NCBI RefSeq assembly: GCF_000425145.1
Contig: NZ_AULF01000013.1
Span: 56,373-120,372, forward strand
DNA length: 64,000 nt
From: Pedobacter glucosidilyticus DSM 23534
GTDB lineage: Bacteria; Bacteroidota; Bacteroidia; Sphingobacteriales; Sphingobacteriaceae
Direction: 5' to 3'
Both the position numbers and the translations under genes were made by a program. Under the pieces are notes generated by a model. The model had not been told where the DNA came from, did no database searches, and was given only the letters and a program-made list of their open reading frames with translations. This document shows, piece after piece, positions 38,034-47,917 of the stretch. Each line of letters opens with the position of its first letter. Positions within the stretch are counted from its first letter, which is position 1.

Positions 38034-38465
38034 ATGAAAACAAGATTATTTTTATTAACACTACTAGTGGCTGGCTTAAGTAGTTTTGCGCAAAATGCTG
38101 ATGCTGTAGTTGGTAAGTGGTTAAACAAGGATAAAAACGCTCATATCCAGATTTTTAAAAAAGGAAATGCCTATTTCGGAAAAATTGTGTGGCTAAAAGA
38201 GCCTTTAGATGAAGCAAAAAAACCTAAACTTGATGAACAAAACCCGAACGAAGATTTACGGAAAAGACCTATCCTAAACTTAGAAATTTTACAGAATTTT
38301 AAGTTTAATGATGGCGTTTGGGAGGATGGTACCATTTACGACCCAAAATCTGGTAAAACTTATAGCTGTAAAATTTCTATGGAGGGTAAAGATAAACTCA
38401 ATGTAAGAGGCTTTGTTGGAATTTCTTTAATAGGAAGAACAGATAACTGGACCCGGGTTAAGTAA
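38034..38465 (+). CDS. DUF2147 family secreted protein
   Basis: 143 residues with a signal peptide (MKTRLFLLTLLVAGLSSFAQ). The DUF2147 pattern is clear: VVGKWLNKDKNAHIQIFKKG, YFGKIVWLKEP, GTIYDPKSGKTYSCKISMEG and LNVRGFVGISLIGRTDNWTRV. It is a small beta-barrel-like periplasmic domain of unknown function. Single gene with its own terminator. Confidence 0.88.
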   Translation: MKTRLFLLTLLVAGLSSFAQNADAVVGKWLNKDKNAHIQIFKKGNAYFGKIVWLKEPLDEAKKPKLDEQNPNEDLRKRPILNLEILQNFKFNDGVWEDGTIYDPKSGKTYSCKISMEGKDKLNVRGFVGISLIGRTDNWTRVK

Positions 38466-38483
38466 ATTTTATTTTTATTAATA

Positions 38484-38517
38484 AAATGCCTCATTACAAA
38501 ATAATGGGGCATTTTTT
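38484..38517 (+). terminator. Rho-independent terminator after DUF2147 gene
   Basis: Arms AAATGCCTCATTA (38484-38496) and TAATGGGGCATTT (38502-38514) pair over 13 bp with one mismatch and a 5-base loop, followed by a T run. It lies 19 bp after the stop codon. Confidence 0.85.
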
Positions 38518-38758
38518 GTTTTATAAACCCTATCATGAAAACAAACCAAACATTTTAATAAGCCAAAATCATAAGCAATTATTCGTTAAAGCAGTATTAG
38601 AAAAATTAGGTAAGATGGGCTTATTAAAATATATTTGTTTTTAAGGGTTATTATGTAGAAAAAAATCGGCATTTGTGATTTTTGTTCTACATATTTAAGG
38701 AAATCTTTAGAAGTGGATTTAACGTATAACAATTATATACTTATTATTTTGAGAAGAC

Positions 38759-39124
38759 ATGGCGAGAATATTACTAGTAGAAGACGAAGAATTGATGTTA
38801 AAAGCGTTAGAGTTTAGGTTAAAAAAAGACGAACATGAGGTAGAGATTGCTAAAGATGGTAGAGAAGCGCTACTTAAAATTCAATCAGCAGATTTTGATT
38901 TAATTATAACAGATATTATGTTACCCTTTGTAAGTGGCTTAGAAATTATTGGTAAAGTTAAACAAACACCACATTTAGCAAAAACACCTATGATTGTTTT
39001 ATCGGCTGTAGGTTTAGAAAATGTGGTTTTAGAGGCTTTTGAGCTAGGTGTTGATGATTTTATTACCAAGCCGTTTAATTTAACAGAACTTACCATAAGG
39101 GTAAAAAAGTTACTCAAAAAATAG
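38759..39124 (+). CDS. Single-domain response regulator
   Basis: 121 residues, receiver only: E8/D9/E10 acidic cluster, phospho-acceptor D52 (LIITDIMLPFVSG), S82 and K104 (ITKPFN). No output domain. It begins a plus-strand cluster with a HEAT membrane protein (1-bp gap), a PgaC-like glycosyltransferase and an LTA-synthase-like protein, so it probably controls them post-translationally or through another partner. Confidence 0.9.
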   Translation: MARILLVEDEELMLKALEFRLKKDEHEVEIAKDGREALLKIQSADFDLIITDIMLPFVSGLEIIGKVKQTPHLAKTPMIVLSAVGLENVVLEAFELGVDDFITKPFNLTELTIRVKKLLKK

Positions 39125-39125
39125 C

Positions 39126-40268
39126 ATGTTATTAAGTGTTTCTGTAGGCGAATATTTAAAAAGCCTCTTTTTTGATAGATTACCGTTTTTTCCTGATAAC
39201 ATAAGAATTTCTTTGTTTATCATCATGTTTTGTTTGATAGCAACTATAGAAATTTACCTGTATGTTTTTCTTAAAAAAGCAAAAAATAAGAGAGACAATT
39301 ATCTAAATGCCAATTGGAAAGAGAAGATAAGTAACATGTTAAGTAACATCATCATTTATGGTGATGAAGACGACGGATTAGAAAACGTAGTAAATCATTT
39401 CTTACCTCGTTTTAAAAAGTTACCACTTAAAAGAAAAAGAGTGAGGAACATTCTGATTGAAGAAATTAGAATCTATCACTCTAATTTTACTGGTTTTACG
39501 GCCGATGTTTTAAAAGAATTATTTATAAAATTAGAACTTCATAAATACACCCTAGAAAAGTTAAAAAGTAATTACTGGGAAATCCAAATTGAAGGTATCA
39601 GAGAAATAGCTCAGTTTTGGTTATATGAGTATGACCAATTAGTTTTTGCCTTAACAGACCACGAGCATGAAATTGTGCGTATGGAAGCCCAAACTGCACA
39701 TGTGAGGTTAAATAGAGATAACCCTTTTAAATTTTTAGATCATATGAGAGGGAGAATTTTGCCATGGCATCAATTAATTTTATTTGAAATCATCACCAAA
39801 GCTAAATATGTTAAAATTCCTTCATTTGTTAAATGGTTAGGTTCTCGTAATGATTCTGTAGTGATTTTTTGTCTTAAATTAATTGGTTATTATCAACAAT
39901 TAGATGCTCTAGCAGAAATTGTAAAGCTTTTAAAACATCCTCAAGAAGAAATCAGGAAAATGTCTGTTTGGGTAATTGGTAAAATGGAGGCCGAGTTTGT
40001 AGAAGAAGAATTGTTGAAAATCTATCCTAAAGAAACTCAAAAAGTTAAATTAGAAATTTTAAGCGCTTTGGGTAAAATATCATCAGGAAATTATCTCAGC
40101 TTCTTAAAAGACTGTTTGCTTACTCCTGATTTTGAGATTAAGATGGGAGCTACAAAAGCTATTTTAGGACATGGTAGAAAAGGTAAACTCATGTTACAAG
40201 AATTGCAAAGTGTAGTGTCAGCTAAAAATAGCCAAATTATTGCCCATGTGTTGGATGCCAGAATTTAA
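39126..40268 (+). CDS. Membrane-anchored HEAT-repeat protein
   Basis: 380 residues. One transmembrane helix near 25-48 (ISLFIIMFCLIATIEIYLYVFL) is followed by helical HEAT-type repeats (LVFALTDHEHEIVRMEAQTAHVRL, LAEIVKLLKHPQEEIRKMSVWVIGKM, ILSALGKISSGNYLSFLKDCLL). It probably acts as a scaffold linking the response regulator before it with the glycosyltransferase after it. The role is inferred from order only. Confidence 0.75.
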   Translation: MLLSVSVGEYLKSLFFDRLPFFPDNIRISLFIIMFCLIATIEIYLYVFLKKAKNKRDNYLNANWKEKISNMLSNIIIYGDEDDGLENVVNHFLPRFKKLPLKRKRVRNILIEEIRIYHSNFTGFTADVLKELFIKLELHKYTLEKLKSNYWEIQIEGIREIAQFWLYEYDQLVFALTDHEHEIVRMEAQTAHVRLNRDNPFKFLDHMRGRILPWHQLILFEIITKAKYVKIPSFVKWLGSRNDSVVIFCLKLIGYYQQLDALAEIVKLLKHPQEEIRKMSVWVIGKMEAEFVEEELLKIYPKETQKVKLEILSALGKISSGNYLSFLKDCLLTPDFEIKMGATKAILGHGRKGKLMLQELQSVVSAKNSQIIAHVLDARI

Positions 40269-40274
40269 AATATA

Positions 40275-41756
40275 ATGGAAGCAGGCTTTTACTTTTTCGA
40301 GCAAATTTTTAATAGTGCAATATTTTATTTTGCGCTGGTGGTAATGGCTTCCTATATTTTTCTTTGCTTTTTTTCGGCATTAGAGATGAAAGCCTACATG
40401 CGTAAAAATAGCTTTATTGATTACCGAGAAATATTAGTCTCACCCTTTGCACCATCAGTATCTATTTTAGCACCAGCCTATAACGAAGAAGCAACTATTG
40501 TTGATAACGTAAAGTCTATCATGTCTTTACATTACAGTAATTTCGAAATTATCATTATTAATGATGGTAGTAAAGACCATTCCTTAGAAAAATTAATACA
40601 TGCCTATCAATTAGAAAAAGTTGATTTTTGCGTAAACGAGCAGTTAAATCATCAACCTATACGTGGTATTTATAAATCCAGAAATTCATCCTATGCTAAA
40701 TTAATTGTTATTGATAAAGAAAACGGAGGTAAGTCTGATGCTTTAAATGCCGGTATTAATGTTTCTTCTAAAGATTTATTATTATGTATTGATGTAGATT
40801 GTATTGTTGAGCAAGACGCCTTATTAAAATTGGTAAAACCTTATTTAGAAGAAAAGAAAAGGGTTATTGCCACCGGTGGCGTGGTACGTATTGCCAATTC
40901 TTGCGAAGTAGAAGATGGCCGTTTGGTAAAAGTTCACATGCCTAAAAATATCATCTCAAGATTTCAGGTTTTAGAATATATTAGAGCCTTTTTAATGGGT
41001 AGGATGGCTTGGAGCAGGTTAAACGGTTTGTTGATTATATCAGGTGCTATGGGCTTGTTTGATAAGGAAATTGTTATCAAATGTGGAGGCTACAGCCACG
41101 AAACCGTTGGAGAAGATATGGAGTTGGTAGTACGTATGCGGAGGTATATGCATGACCATAATTTAAAATATCAGGTTGTTTACATCCCAGACCCCCTCTG
41201 TTGGACAGAGAGCCCTGTAGATTTTAAAATCTTAGGAAGACAAAGAAACCGCTGGACAAGAGGTACTATTGAAACTTTATGGACACATAGAGATTTATTT
41301 TTTAATCCTAAATACAGCATTTTAGGAATGTTAAGCTATCCCTATTGGTTGTTTTTTGAGTGGTTAGCACCAATTTTAGAAGGCATTGGTATCATAACTT
41401 TTATTTTATTAGCCTCTTTCGGTAAAATCAATTGGGAGTTTTCTTTGATTTTATTTACCATGGTTTATACCTTCTCCATCTTACTATCAACCATAGCTGT
41501 CTTGTTTGAAGAAAGGTCTTATCATCAATACACTTCTGGTAAGGATGTATTAAAATTATTATTACTAGCCTTTATAGAACCTGTAGTATATCATCCCTTA
41601 ACTATTTATTGGTCTATAAAAGGTAATATTGATAAATTTACAGGCAAAAAAAATTGGGGAACCATGACAAGGGCTGGTTTTACCAGTAATCAAAAAAATA
41701 AATTAGAACCATCCTCAGCCCAAAATTTAAAAACTAAACAAGAACAAAGCGCTTAA
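40275..41756 (+). CDS. Processive membrane glycosyltransferase (PgaC/IcaA-like)
   Basis: 493 residues. An N-terminal helix (about 15-37) is followed by a GT2 domain with VSILAPAYNEEATI, IINDGSKDHS, CIDVDCIVEQDA (DxD), GEDMELVVRMRRY (ED) and QRNRWTRGTIETL (QxxRW), then four C-terminal helices. This is the layout of poly-N-acetylglucosamine or hyaluronan-type synthases. The exact polymer cannot be read. It is in the same operon as the HEAT protein and the LTA-synthase-like protein. Confidence 0.87.
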   Translation: MEAGFYFFEQIFNSAIFYFALVVMASYIFLCFFSALEMKAYMRKNSFIDYREILVSPFAPSVSILAPAYNEEATIVDNVKSIMSLHYSNFEIIIINDGSKDHSLEKLIHAYQLEKVDFCVNEQLNHQPIRGIYKSRNSSYAKLIVIDKENGGKSDALNAGINVSSKDLLLCIDVDCIVEQDALLKLVKPYLEEKKRVIATGGVVRIANSCEVEDGRLVKVHMPKNIISRFQVLEYIRAFLMGRMAWSRLNGLLIISGAMGLFDKEIVIKCGGYSHETVGEDMELVVRMRRYMHDHNLKYQVVYIPDPLCWTESPVDFKILGRQRNRWTRGTIETLWTHRDLFFNPKYSILGMLSYPYWLFFEWLAPILEGIGIITFILLASFGKINWEFSLILFTMVYTFSILLSTIAVLFEERSYHQYTSGKDVLKLLLLAFIEPVVYHPLTIYWSIKGNIDKFTGKKNWGTMTRAGFTSNQKNKLEPSSAQNLKTKQEQSA

Positions 41757-41771
41757 ACAATTTTAAAATTA

Positions 41772-43835
41772 ATGAAAGACCATTATAATTTTGATGAAGA
41801 AAATCTAATACTTAAAAAGACTAAAAGAGCGCTAGTACAATTTGCTCATGTTTCTTTAGCTTTCTTTATCATGATTTTACTGCTAAGGTTGTTAGAAGTG
41901 GGTGTCATGGTCAAAAGCTATCAAAGTCCTGAAAATAGCTTACAAGTATTTGTTTATGCTTTTTTACTAGACCTCTTATTATTCCTTAAAATAAGTTTTT
42001 TCTCGTTTGTGATTTACCTCCTAACCGTTCAAATTATAATAGGAGATAGGCGTTTACAAGTTAATATTTATGCAAGTATAGCTAGTTTTAGCCTTGTTGT
42101 TGCCTTGTTGCTTACCAAGTATTACCATACTACTTTATTACCTCTTGGTGATGATATTTATGGCTATTCTTTATCAGAAATTAAGCAAACGGCTTTGGCT
42201 GGTGCTTCTTTAGATGTATTTTCTTTATTATTTTTTGTGATTTTGATGGCCGTCCTCTGGCTGCTGATCATTTATTTAAGTAAATTAACATTTATACCAC
42301 TTAAAGCGGCCATCGTTTTTGTTTTGCTATCCTTTTTGGCTGTATTATCTGGATTTAGCTTTTTACCAGAATCTAAAAAGTTTAAATCAGAGTTTGATTA
42401 TAATTTAGCCGTAAATAAAACAGGTTTTTTCTTTCAAAAATCTTATGATTACTTTACCAGAAACGAGCCGGAAGTAGATATTTATGCAGAAAATTATATT
42501 GAAGACGCTACATCAGAAAGCAGTGCAGACGGAATAAATAATGTTAAATATGTAGATGTAAAATATCCTTTTTTAAGAGAAAACAATACCGAAGATGTGT
42601 TGGGAAATTTCTTTCATAAATTTGATAGTCCTCCAAATATCATCTACATACAAATAGAAGGCTTAGGCAGAGCTTTTAGTGGAGAAGGTGCTTATTTAGG
42701 CAGTTTTACACCTTTTTTGGATAGCTTAGCACAAAAAAGTTTATACTTCGAAAATTTTCTAGCCGCACAGGGTAGAACTTTTGCATCCTTACCATCGGTG
42801 TTAGGCTCATTACCTTTTGCCGAACATGGCTTTGCAGATCTTGGAAATAGAATGCCTAACCATTTAACGCTCATCAATATCTTAAAAGCAAATAATTACC
42901 ATACCAGATTTTTATCAGGTTTTGATTTAGATTTTGATAATGAAGGATTGTTTTTGGCTAAAAACAAAATAAACGAAACGGTTTCTATCCGTAACTTTGG
43001 TGAGGCTTATCAACAAATGCCAGCCAATAGCGGGGGCTTTACCTGGGGTTATGGCGATATGGATTTGATGTTAAAAAGTGTTGATTATTTAAATAAAGCA
43101 CCAGAAAAACCAGGTTTAACCATCATTCAAACCGTAAGCTTACATACGCCCTATCAGGTTATTAATCAATCAAAATATCTTGAAAAATTTGAACAGCAAC
43201 TGGGCATATTGGGTATAAGAGAAGATGAAAAAGAAGCGTACAGAAAATATAAAAATATCTATTCTACCATATTGTATAGTGATGATGCTGTTAAAACGTT
43301 TATAAACAGCTATGCTAAAAATCCATCGTTTGAACGTACAATTTTCATCATATCCGGAGACCATCGTTTACCCGAAATTCCGATTGCAACAAAAATAGAC
43401 CGTTACCATGTACCGCTCATTATTTATTCTCCAAAACTTAAACGTACCGCTCGTTTCAAATCTATTTCTAGCCATTTAGATATAGCACCATCTATCTTGG
43501 CTTTTTTAAATGCTAATTACAACATCAAAACACCAAAACTGATTAATTTTATAGGCTCTGGTTTAGATACCGTAAAATCATTTAGAAATATACATAAATA
43601 CCCATTAATGCAAACTAAGAATGAGCTTAGTGATTTTGTTTATGGTAAATTCTTCCTCAACCAAAATACATTATTTGCCATAGATGATAAAATGGGGGTA
43701 GAGGCTATAGAAAATGAAGATATGAGATTGAAATTGTTTAACGAGTTAAAACAGTATAAAGTAAGAAATGATTTAGTTTCAAAAGTTAATAAATTAGTTC
43801 CCGACTCTGTTTATTTAAAATTTGTGAACTTTTAA
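41772..43835 (+). CDS. LTA-synthase-family sulfatase-fold transferase
   Basis: 687 residues. Five N-terminal membrane helices (first ~215 residues) and an extracytoplasmic alkaline-phosphatase-fold domain: IYIQIEGLGRAF (metal Glu), AAQGRTFASLPSVLGS (nucleophile Thr), LSGFDLDFDNEG and ISGDHRLPEI (Asp/His). These match phosphoglycerol or phosphoethanolamine transferases of the LtaS/MdoB group. It may decorate the glycan made by the preceding glycosyltransferase with a phosphoalcohol. Confidence 0.85.
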   Translation: MKDHYNFDEENLILKKTKRALVQFAHVSLAFFIMILLLRLLEVGVMVKSYQSPENSLQVFVYAFLLDLLLFLKISFFSFVIYLLTVQIIIGDRRLQVNIYASIASFSLVVALLLTKYYHTTLLPLGDDIYGYSLSEIKQTALAGASLDVFSLLFFVILMAVLWLLIIYLSKLTFIPLKAAIVFVLLSFLAVLSGFSFLPESKKFKSEFDYNLAVNKTGFFFQKSYDYFTRNEPEVDIYAENYIEDATSESSADGINNVKYVDVKYPFLRENNTEDVLGNFFHKFDSPPNIIYIQIEGLGRAFSGEGAYLGSFTPFLDSLAQKSLYFENFLAAQGRTFASLPSVLGSLPFAEHGFADLGNRMPNHLTLINILKANNYHTRFLSGFDLDFDNEGLFLAKNKINETVSIRNFGEAYQQMPANSGGFTWGYGDMDLMLKSVDYLNKAPEKPGLTIIQTVSLHTPYQVINQSKYLEKFEQQLGILGIREDEKEAYRKYKNIYSTILYSDDAVKTFINSYAKNPSFERTIFIISGDHRLPEIPIATKIDRYHVPLIIYSPKLKRTARFKSISSHLDIAPSILAFLNANYNIKTPKLINFIGSGLDTVKSFRNIHKYPLMQTKNELSDFVYGKFFLNQNTLFAIDDKMGVEAIENEDMRLKLFNELKQYKVRNDLVSKVNKLVPDSVYLKFVNF

Positions 43836-43896
43836 TTCATAAGAATGTTAAATATCATAATCAATTTTTAAAATTTTTAATAGGTAATCACAAAAA

Positions 43897-44778
43897 ATGA
43901 TAAAACAAACAAATATTAAAATCTACTTTTTAAGTCTACTCATTTGTTTGTTATCAGTTTCTGGTTGCAGAAAAATTATTCCGGAAGCAGAAACAGATAT
44001 TTTATTTCTCGGACATAAAGGTGCGGGTAGCAACAATTTTAACGATGTAAATATGGAAAACACCTTAAATGCGGTAAAGGAAGGCTTTGCCAATTTAGAT
44101 GGGGTAGAGCTAGATTTGCAGATGAGTAAAGACGGCACCATTTGGGTTAATCATAATTTTAATGTTCATGACTTTAATTGTTTAGAAGGTTTGCCTGAGC
44201 AAAATATTCCATTGCTAACTGATGCCGAGATTGAAGAAATAACCATTTGCCATAAAGGTAAAACAGATAGGCTTTATAAATTATCAGAAATTATCAGTTA
44301 TTGGAATTTAAACCCTCAGTATTATTTGTTTATGGAGGTTAAAGTTTTTTATGATCCCGCTTTTGAGTTAATTGGAGGGCTAGATGCCTACTTTAGAAGA
44401 ATGGCTACTGCCATGATCAATACTTTAGCAAATGTTGATAAAACAGATAATTTGATTATAGAAATTAACAGTAAATCTTTTATTGATTTGATTAAAGCAA
44501 ACGATAAAACTAAAAATATCAAATGCTTATTAATACGGTCTGGAACTCTGGAAAGAAAAATACAAATAGCACAACAAGAAGGTTATGATGGCTTAAGCCT
44601 AAATTATGAAGATACTGACCTAACAAAAGAAACAGTAAGAGCGGCAAAAAACCTAGGCTTATTTATCAATTTATATACACCTTATTACAAGTCGGAGATT
44701 GTGAAAGCTTTTGAAATGGAACCTCATGCTATCCAAACCGATAATATGGATGCAAAACGCTACCTTAATGTGAGGTAG
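43897..44778 (+). CDS. Glycerophosphodiester phosphodiesterase lipoprotein
   Basis: 293 residues with a lipoprotein signal ending LLSVSGC (lipid Cys near 24). GDPD-family motifs follow: LGHKGAGSNNFND (His-Lys-Gly in place of HRG), NMENTLNAVKEGF, VELDLQMSKDGTIWVNHNF (metal and catalytic residues) and a late LNYEDTDLTKETV. It would hydrolyse glycerophosphodiesters in the periplasm or outer membrane. Next to an LTA-synthase-like gene it may trim or recycle phosphoglycerol groups. Confidence 0.85.
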   Translation: MIKQTNIKIYFLSLLICLLSVSGCRKIIPEAETDILFLGHKGAGSNNFNDVNMENTLNAVKEGFANLDGVELDLQMSKDGTIWVNHNFNVHDFNCLEGLPEQNIPLLTDAEIEEITICHKGKTDRLYKLSEIISYWNLNPQYYLFMEVKVFYDPAFELIGGLDAYFRRMATAMINTLANVDKTDNLIIEINSKSFIDLIKANDKTKNIKCLLIRSGTLERKIQIAQQEGYDGLSLNYEDTDLTKETVRAAKNLGLFINLYTPYYKSEIVKAFEMEPHAIQTDNMDAKRYLNVR

Positions 44779-45946
44779 TTTTTGGTTTTAAATCATTTTG
44801 ATAATCTGTAATAATGGTGTTAATAAGTGGATAATAATATTCCCAAAAGAAACTTACCCTTTCAGAAGCGATACTTCTATCATAAAAAAGCTTTCTAAAA
44901 AAGTGTATGCCTTTAAAGCTCGAGGCATTTAAAGCAATAGGATTATCAGCAAAGTCACCAGCAAAATAAAAGAATTTATAATCATCTCTATAATGCTCTA
45001 TAACGGCCGGAAATTGTGGGGGAATATTGTTGCTTTCTAAAATCGCTCGGCCTTTATCATTAACTTTAATATCATAAAAAGAAATGATACGATTATTCCT
45101 CGAAGTTTTAACAATATCAAACCAGAATGGATATTTCATAGTGGTAGGGATATTGTATTTTTCTCTATCCTCTTTAGCTGTTAAGATATAAGGTACTTCA
45201 GCATCCAAGTGTTCTATGTTTTCAAGAATTACAATTTTATCGCTCTCATTAACAAAAGCTATCCCAGATTTTAAGTAAGGCCATTGTTGATTATTTTGAT
45301 TTTTGTAATTTTCAATAAGCCATCTAGGTAGTTCTTTGTTTTTATTGGTGTCTAAAGAATCAAAATATCTGCCTACCCATCCAGTCCATTGTATCTGAAA
45401 CTCCTTCTCAAAAGCCTGCCTCAGATATTTTGGTGTAGGTGTGCCAATAGTATTAAACTCGGTAAGAACAAGTTTTTTACGTTTTTTCATTTTTTTTAAA
45501 AAGGCCATGTCCTCTTTAGCAAGTCCACCATAAATCAATTTAGAGCGCTCTGTGCTGGCTAAAAGCTCTTTCCATTCTTTTAAATAAATGCCATAGGTGT
45601 CTGTTACATAGGTAAGGTCACTATCGTCTGCCAATTGTTCTAGTTGTTTATCATCAAATCTTTCTAATCCTTTTAAGGTATATTCCTGATTGGGTTTAGG
45701 AAAAAAGCCAAAATAATCATTCCCAACAGTATACAGTTTTTCTGATGTTTTGGAATATTTGTTATACCTCAGGAACCAAGTTAATGAAGCGTGTTCTTGT
45801 CCTTTTTTATTCAGTACTGTTTTATCAACAATGGCAATAACAAGTTTTGTTTTGGGCCAAAAAACCCAAGTTAAATACATCCATAAAGGTGTTAAAATAA
45901 TGATAAAAAACAGGATGGCGTTAAGTTTAAATTTCCTTTTTCCCAT
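44765..45946 (-). CDS. Membrane-anchored protein of unknown function, glycan-locus associated
   Basis: 393 residues with one N-terminal transmembrane helix (about 9-30) and an extracytoplasmic domain. Motifs such as LTYVTDTYGIY, SKLIYGGLAKEDM and EFNTIGTPTPKYLRQAFE suggest an alpha/beta fold, but no family was recognised. It is 2 bp downstream of the TPR-YaiO gene, so the two are an operon converging on the GDPD gene (14-bp overlap). Involvement in glycan export or modification is inferred from context. Confidence 0.55.
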   Translation of the reverse strand: MGKRKFKLNAILFFIIILTPLWMYLTWVFWPKTKLVIAIVDKTVLNKKGQEHASLTWFLRYNKYSKTSEKLYTVGNDYFGFFPKPNQEYTLKGLERFDDKQLEQLADDSDLTYVTDTYGIYLKEWKELLASTERSKLIYGGLAKEDMAFLKKMKKRKKLVLTEFNTIGTPTPKYLRQAFEKEFQIQWTGWVGRYFDSLDTNKNKELPRWLIENYKNQNNQQWPYLKSGIAFVNESDKIVILENIEHLDAEVPYILTAKEDREKYNIPTTMKYPFWFDIVKTSRNNRIISFYDIKVNDKGRAILESNNIPPQFPAVIEHYRDDYKFFYFAGDFADNPIALNASSFKGIHFFRKLFYDRSIASERVSFFWEYYYPLINTIITDYQNDLKPKTTSH

Positions 45947-45948
45947 GC

Positions 45949-47694
45949 TTAAAACCTTCTGCTATAGCCAATACCAAAACTAAACTGATTTCCCCAAGTA
46001 TCTGTACTGTACTCTTCATTAACCCAACTGATATCCAAACCTATCAGGTGTTTTCTTTTTAAAACCCTGTTATAACTGATAGCAGCTTTATAGGATTTTA
46101 AATTGGCAAAACTATTAATAAAAAGTACTCTTACAGGGTCATCAGGAGATACACCAGTTCCAGCAGCAATATTAAAGAAATCATCCATGTCATCAGAAAA
46201 AAATAATCTTGCTGATGCAGTGAAAGAGTATGACCAGGCGGTTTCTCCGGGCGATATGAATGAGCGGATGTTGTAAAAATTATTTCCCAGATATTTACCT
46301 ATAGCACCGGTAAATAAAAACGTATTTTCAGAGAATCTTAAATATCTAAATCCGATTTCTGCCTCATAACTTTTAGGTAATGTAGCAAATAAAGAATAAC
46401 CAGCCCTAAAACGTGGGAAAATAGGAGATTCAGAAATGGCAATGCCAATATATTGGTAACCTACGTTTTTTAAAGAGGGATAAGCTTCTATTTCGCCTTG
46501 TAAGCCTTCAGAGTCAAAGCGATTGGCATAATAAAATCGGGTATTTACCCTGCCTAGTTTTTTTGACCTATAACCATAACTTATGGTTGCAAAATGCCAG
46601 GGTTCATCAAAGCGTTTATCAAAATCAACATATTCATAACTTATACCTATCCTGTTTCTTAGGTTGGTAAGCTTTAAATCATCTAAATAAGCTTTAGCAA
46701 GACTATCTTTTAAGATGCTGGGCTTACTTTCTAGGAAATCTATAGCATCAAATGGTTTAAATTGAGCATTAAAAACTTTTGCTTTTTTGATATAAAATAA
46801 GGATGTATCCGGATGATAATTTATACCCAGTTCGGCAGTTTTTAAAGCCAAGTCATACCTATCTGCCCAATAATCAGCATCGTAAATACCACTTAAAGCA
46901 TCTATATCATCATATTGCTTTAATAAAACTTTCTGAAATTCGTTTTTAGCACTATCTGTTTTATCGCTAAAGGTATACAGCCTGCCCAATAAAATTCTTA
47001 AATCTTTATAATCAGGACTTTGCTTAATAGCTTGTTTCATGTAAGCAATAGCTTTGGGATAATTATTAAGGGTATAAGCTTCTTTTTTAGCTAAAATCAT
47101 CAAAGAATCAGAACTTAACCTAGCTGGATTATCCCAAACCTTCTTTCTTTCTTGATAAGCCAATGCTGCACTTTGAACAAAAACCTTGTCAGATTTAAAT
47201 CTGTCTTGGATATCATTATTGAGTTTACTAGATGCAGCAATATCATTTTCTAGCAGTAATGCTTTTAGTTTTTTAAGGTAGAAAGAACTAGAATCTGGAT
47301 AGAATTGTATACCCATATCTGCGGCTTTAACCGCTTGCTTATATAAATTATTCCAGTAATACAGGTCGTAAAGCCCATTAATAGCATCTAAATGATTTGG
47401 TTCTTGCTTTAAAACCATATCATAAGCCATTTGAGCACTATCTATTTGGTCAGAAAACGTGTAAATTCTCCCCAAAAATGCTCTTACATCGGTATAAGTG
47501 GGACTTTTTATCAGCGCTTTTTTTAATAATGTGATAGCTGCCGGATAATTATTATGGGTATAGGCCTCCTTTTTTGCCAATACCATTAAAGAGTCTGAAC
47601 TCAAATCTTCCTGAGCAACCGTAATTTTAACATGTATAAAAAGAAATAGAGAGAGTAAAACAAGATTTTTAGTGATTTTAGGCAATAGTTGCAT
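45949..47694 (-). CDS. TPR plus YaiO-type outer-membrane barrel protein
   Basis: 581 residues with a signal peptide (about 1-28). Two copies of a ~160-residue TPR block follow; LSSDSLM(V/I)LAKKEAYT occurs at residue 31 and again at 193. The C-terminal ~230 residues are a YaiO-family beta-barrel (NRIGISYEYVDFDKRFDEPWHFATISYGYR to the terminal FSFGIGYSRRF). Such TPR-barrel proteins are used in outer-membrane exopolysaccharide export (compare PgaA and BcsC). This fits the PgaC-like synthase nearby. Confidence 0.83.
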   Translation of the reverse strand: MQLLPKITKNLVLLSLFLFIHVKITVAQEDLSSDSLMVLAKKEAYTHNNYPAAITLLKKALIKSPTYTDVRAFLGRIYTFSDQIDSAQMAYDMVLKQEPNHLDAINGLYDLYYWNNLYKQAVKAADMGIQFYPDSSSFYLKKLKALLLENDIAASSKLNNDIQDRFKSDKVFVQSAALAYQERKKVWDNPARLSSDSLMILAKKEAYTLNNYPKAIAYMKQAIKQSPDYKDLRILLGRLYTFSDKTDSAKNEFQKVLLKQYDDIDALSGIYDADYWADRYDLALKTAELGINYHPDTSLFYIKKAKVFNAQFKPFDAIDFLESKPSILKDSLAKAYLDDLKLTNLRNRIGISYEYVDFDKRFDEPWHFATISYGYRSKKLGRVNTRFYYANRFDSEGLQGEIEAYPSLKNVGYQYIGIAISESPIFPRFRAGYSLFATLPKSYEAEIGFRYLRFSENTFLFTGAIGKYLGNNFYNIRSFISPGETAWSYSFTASARLFFSDDMDDFFNIAAGTGVSPDDPVRVLFINSFANLKSYKAAISYNRVLKRKHLIGLDISWVNEEYSTDTWGNQFSFGIGYSRRF

Positions 47695-47917
47695 TTTAAA
47701 AAAGCTGATTTCTAGTATAAATATTATTCAAATGCTGTTCCATATAATTATCTTATTTATAATGATTCTAATTATATTAACATTCTTGATATAATTATAC
47801 GTAAAACTTAGGGTTTTGTATTTTTGTAGAGATAATATAAAAAATAAATTTTATATACCCTATTAAACAAGCAAAATATTTCAAAGCTTCTGGTTGTATA
47901 AACAAATAAATAAAGAG

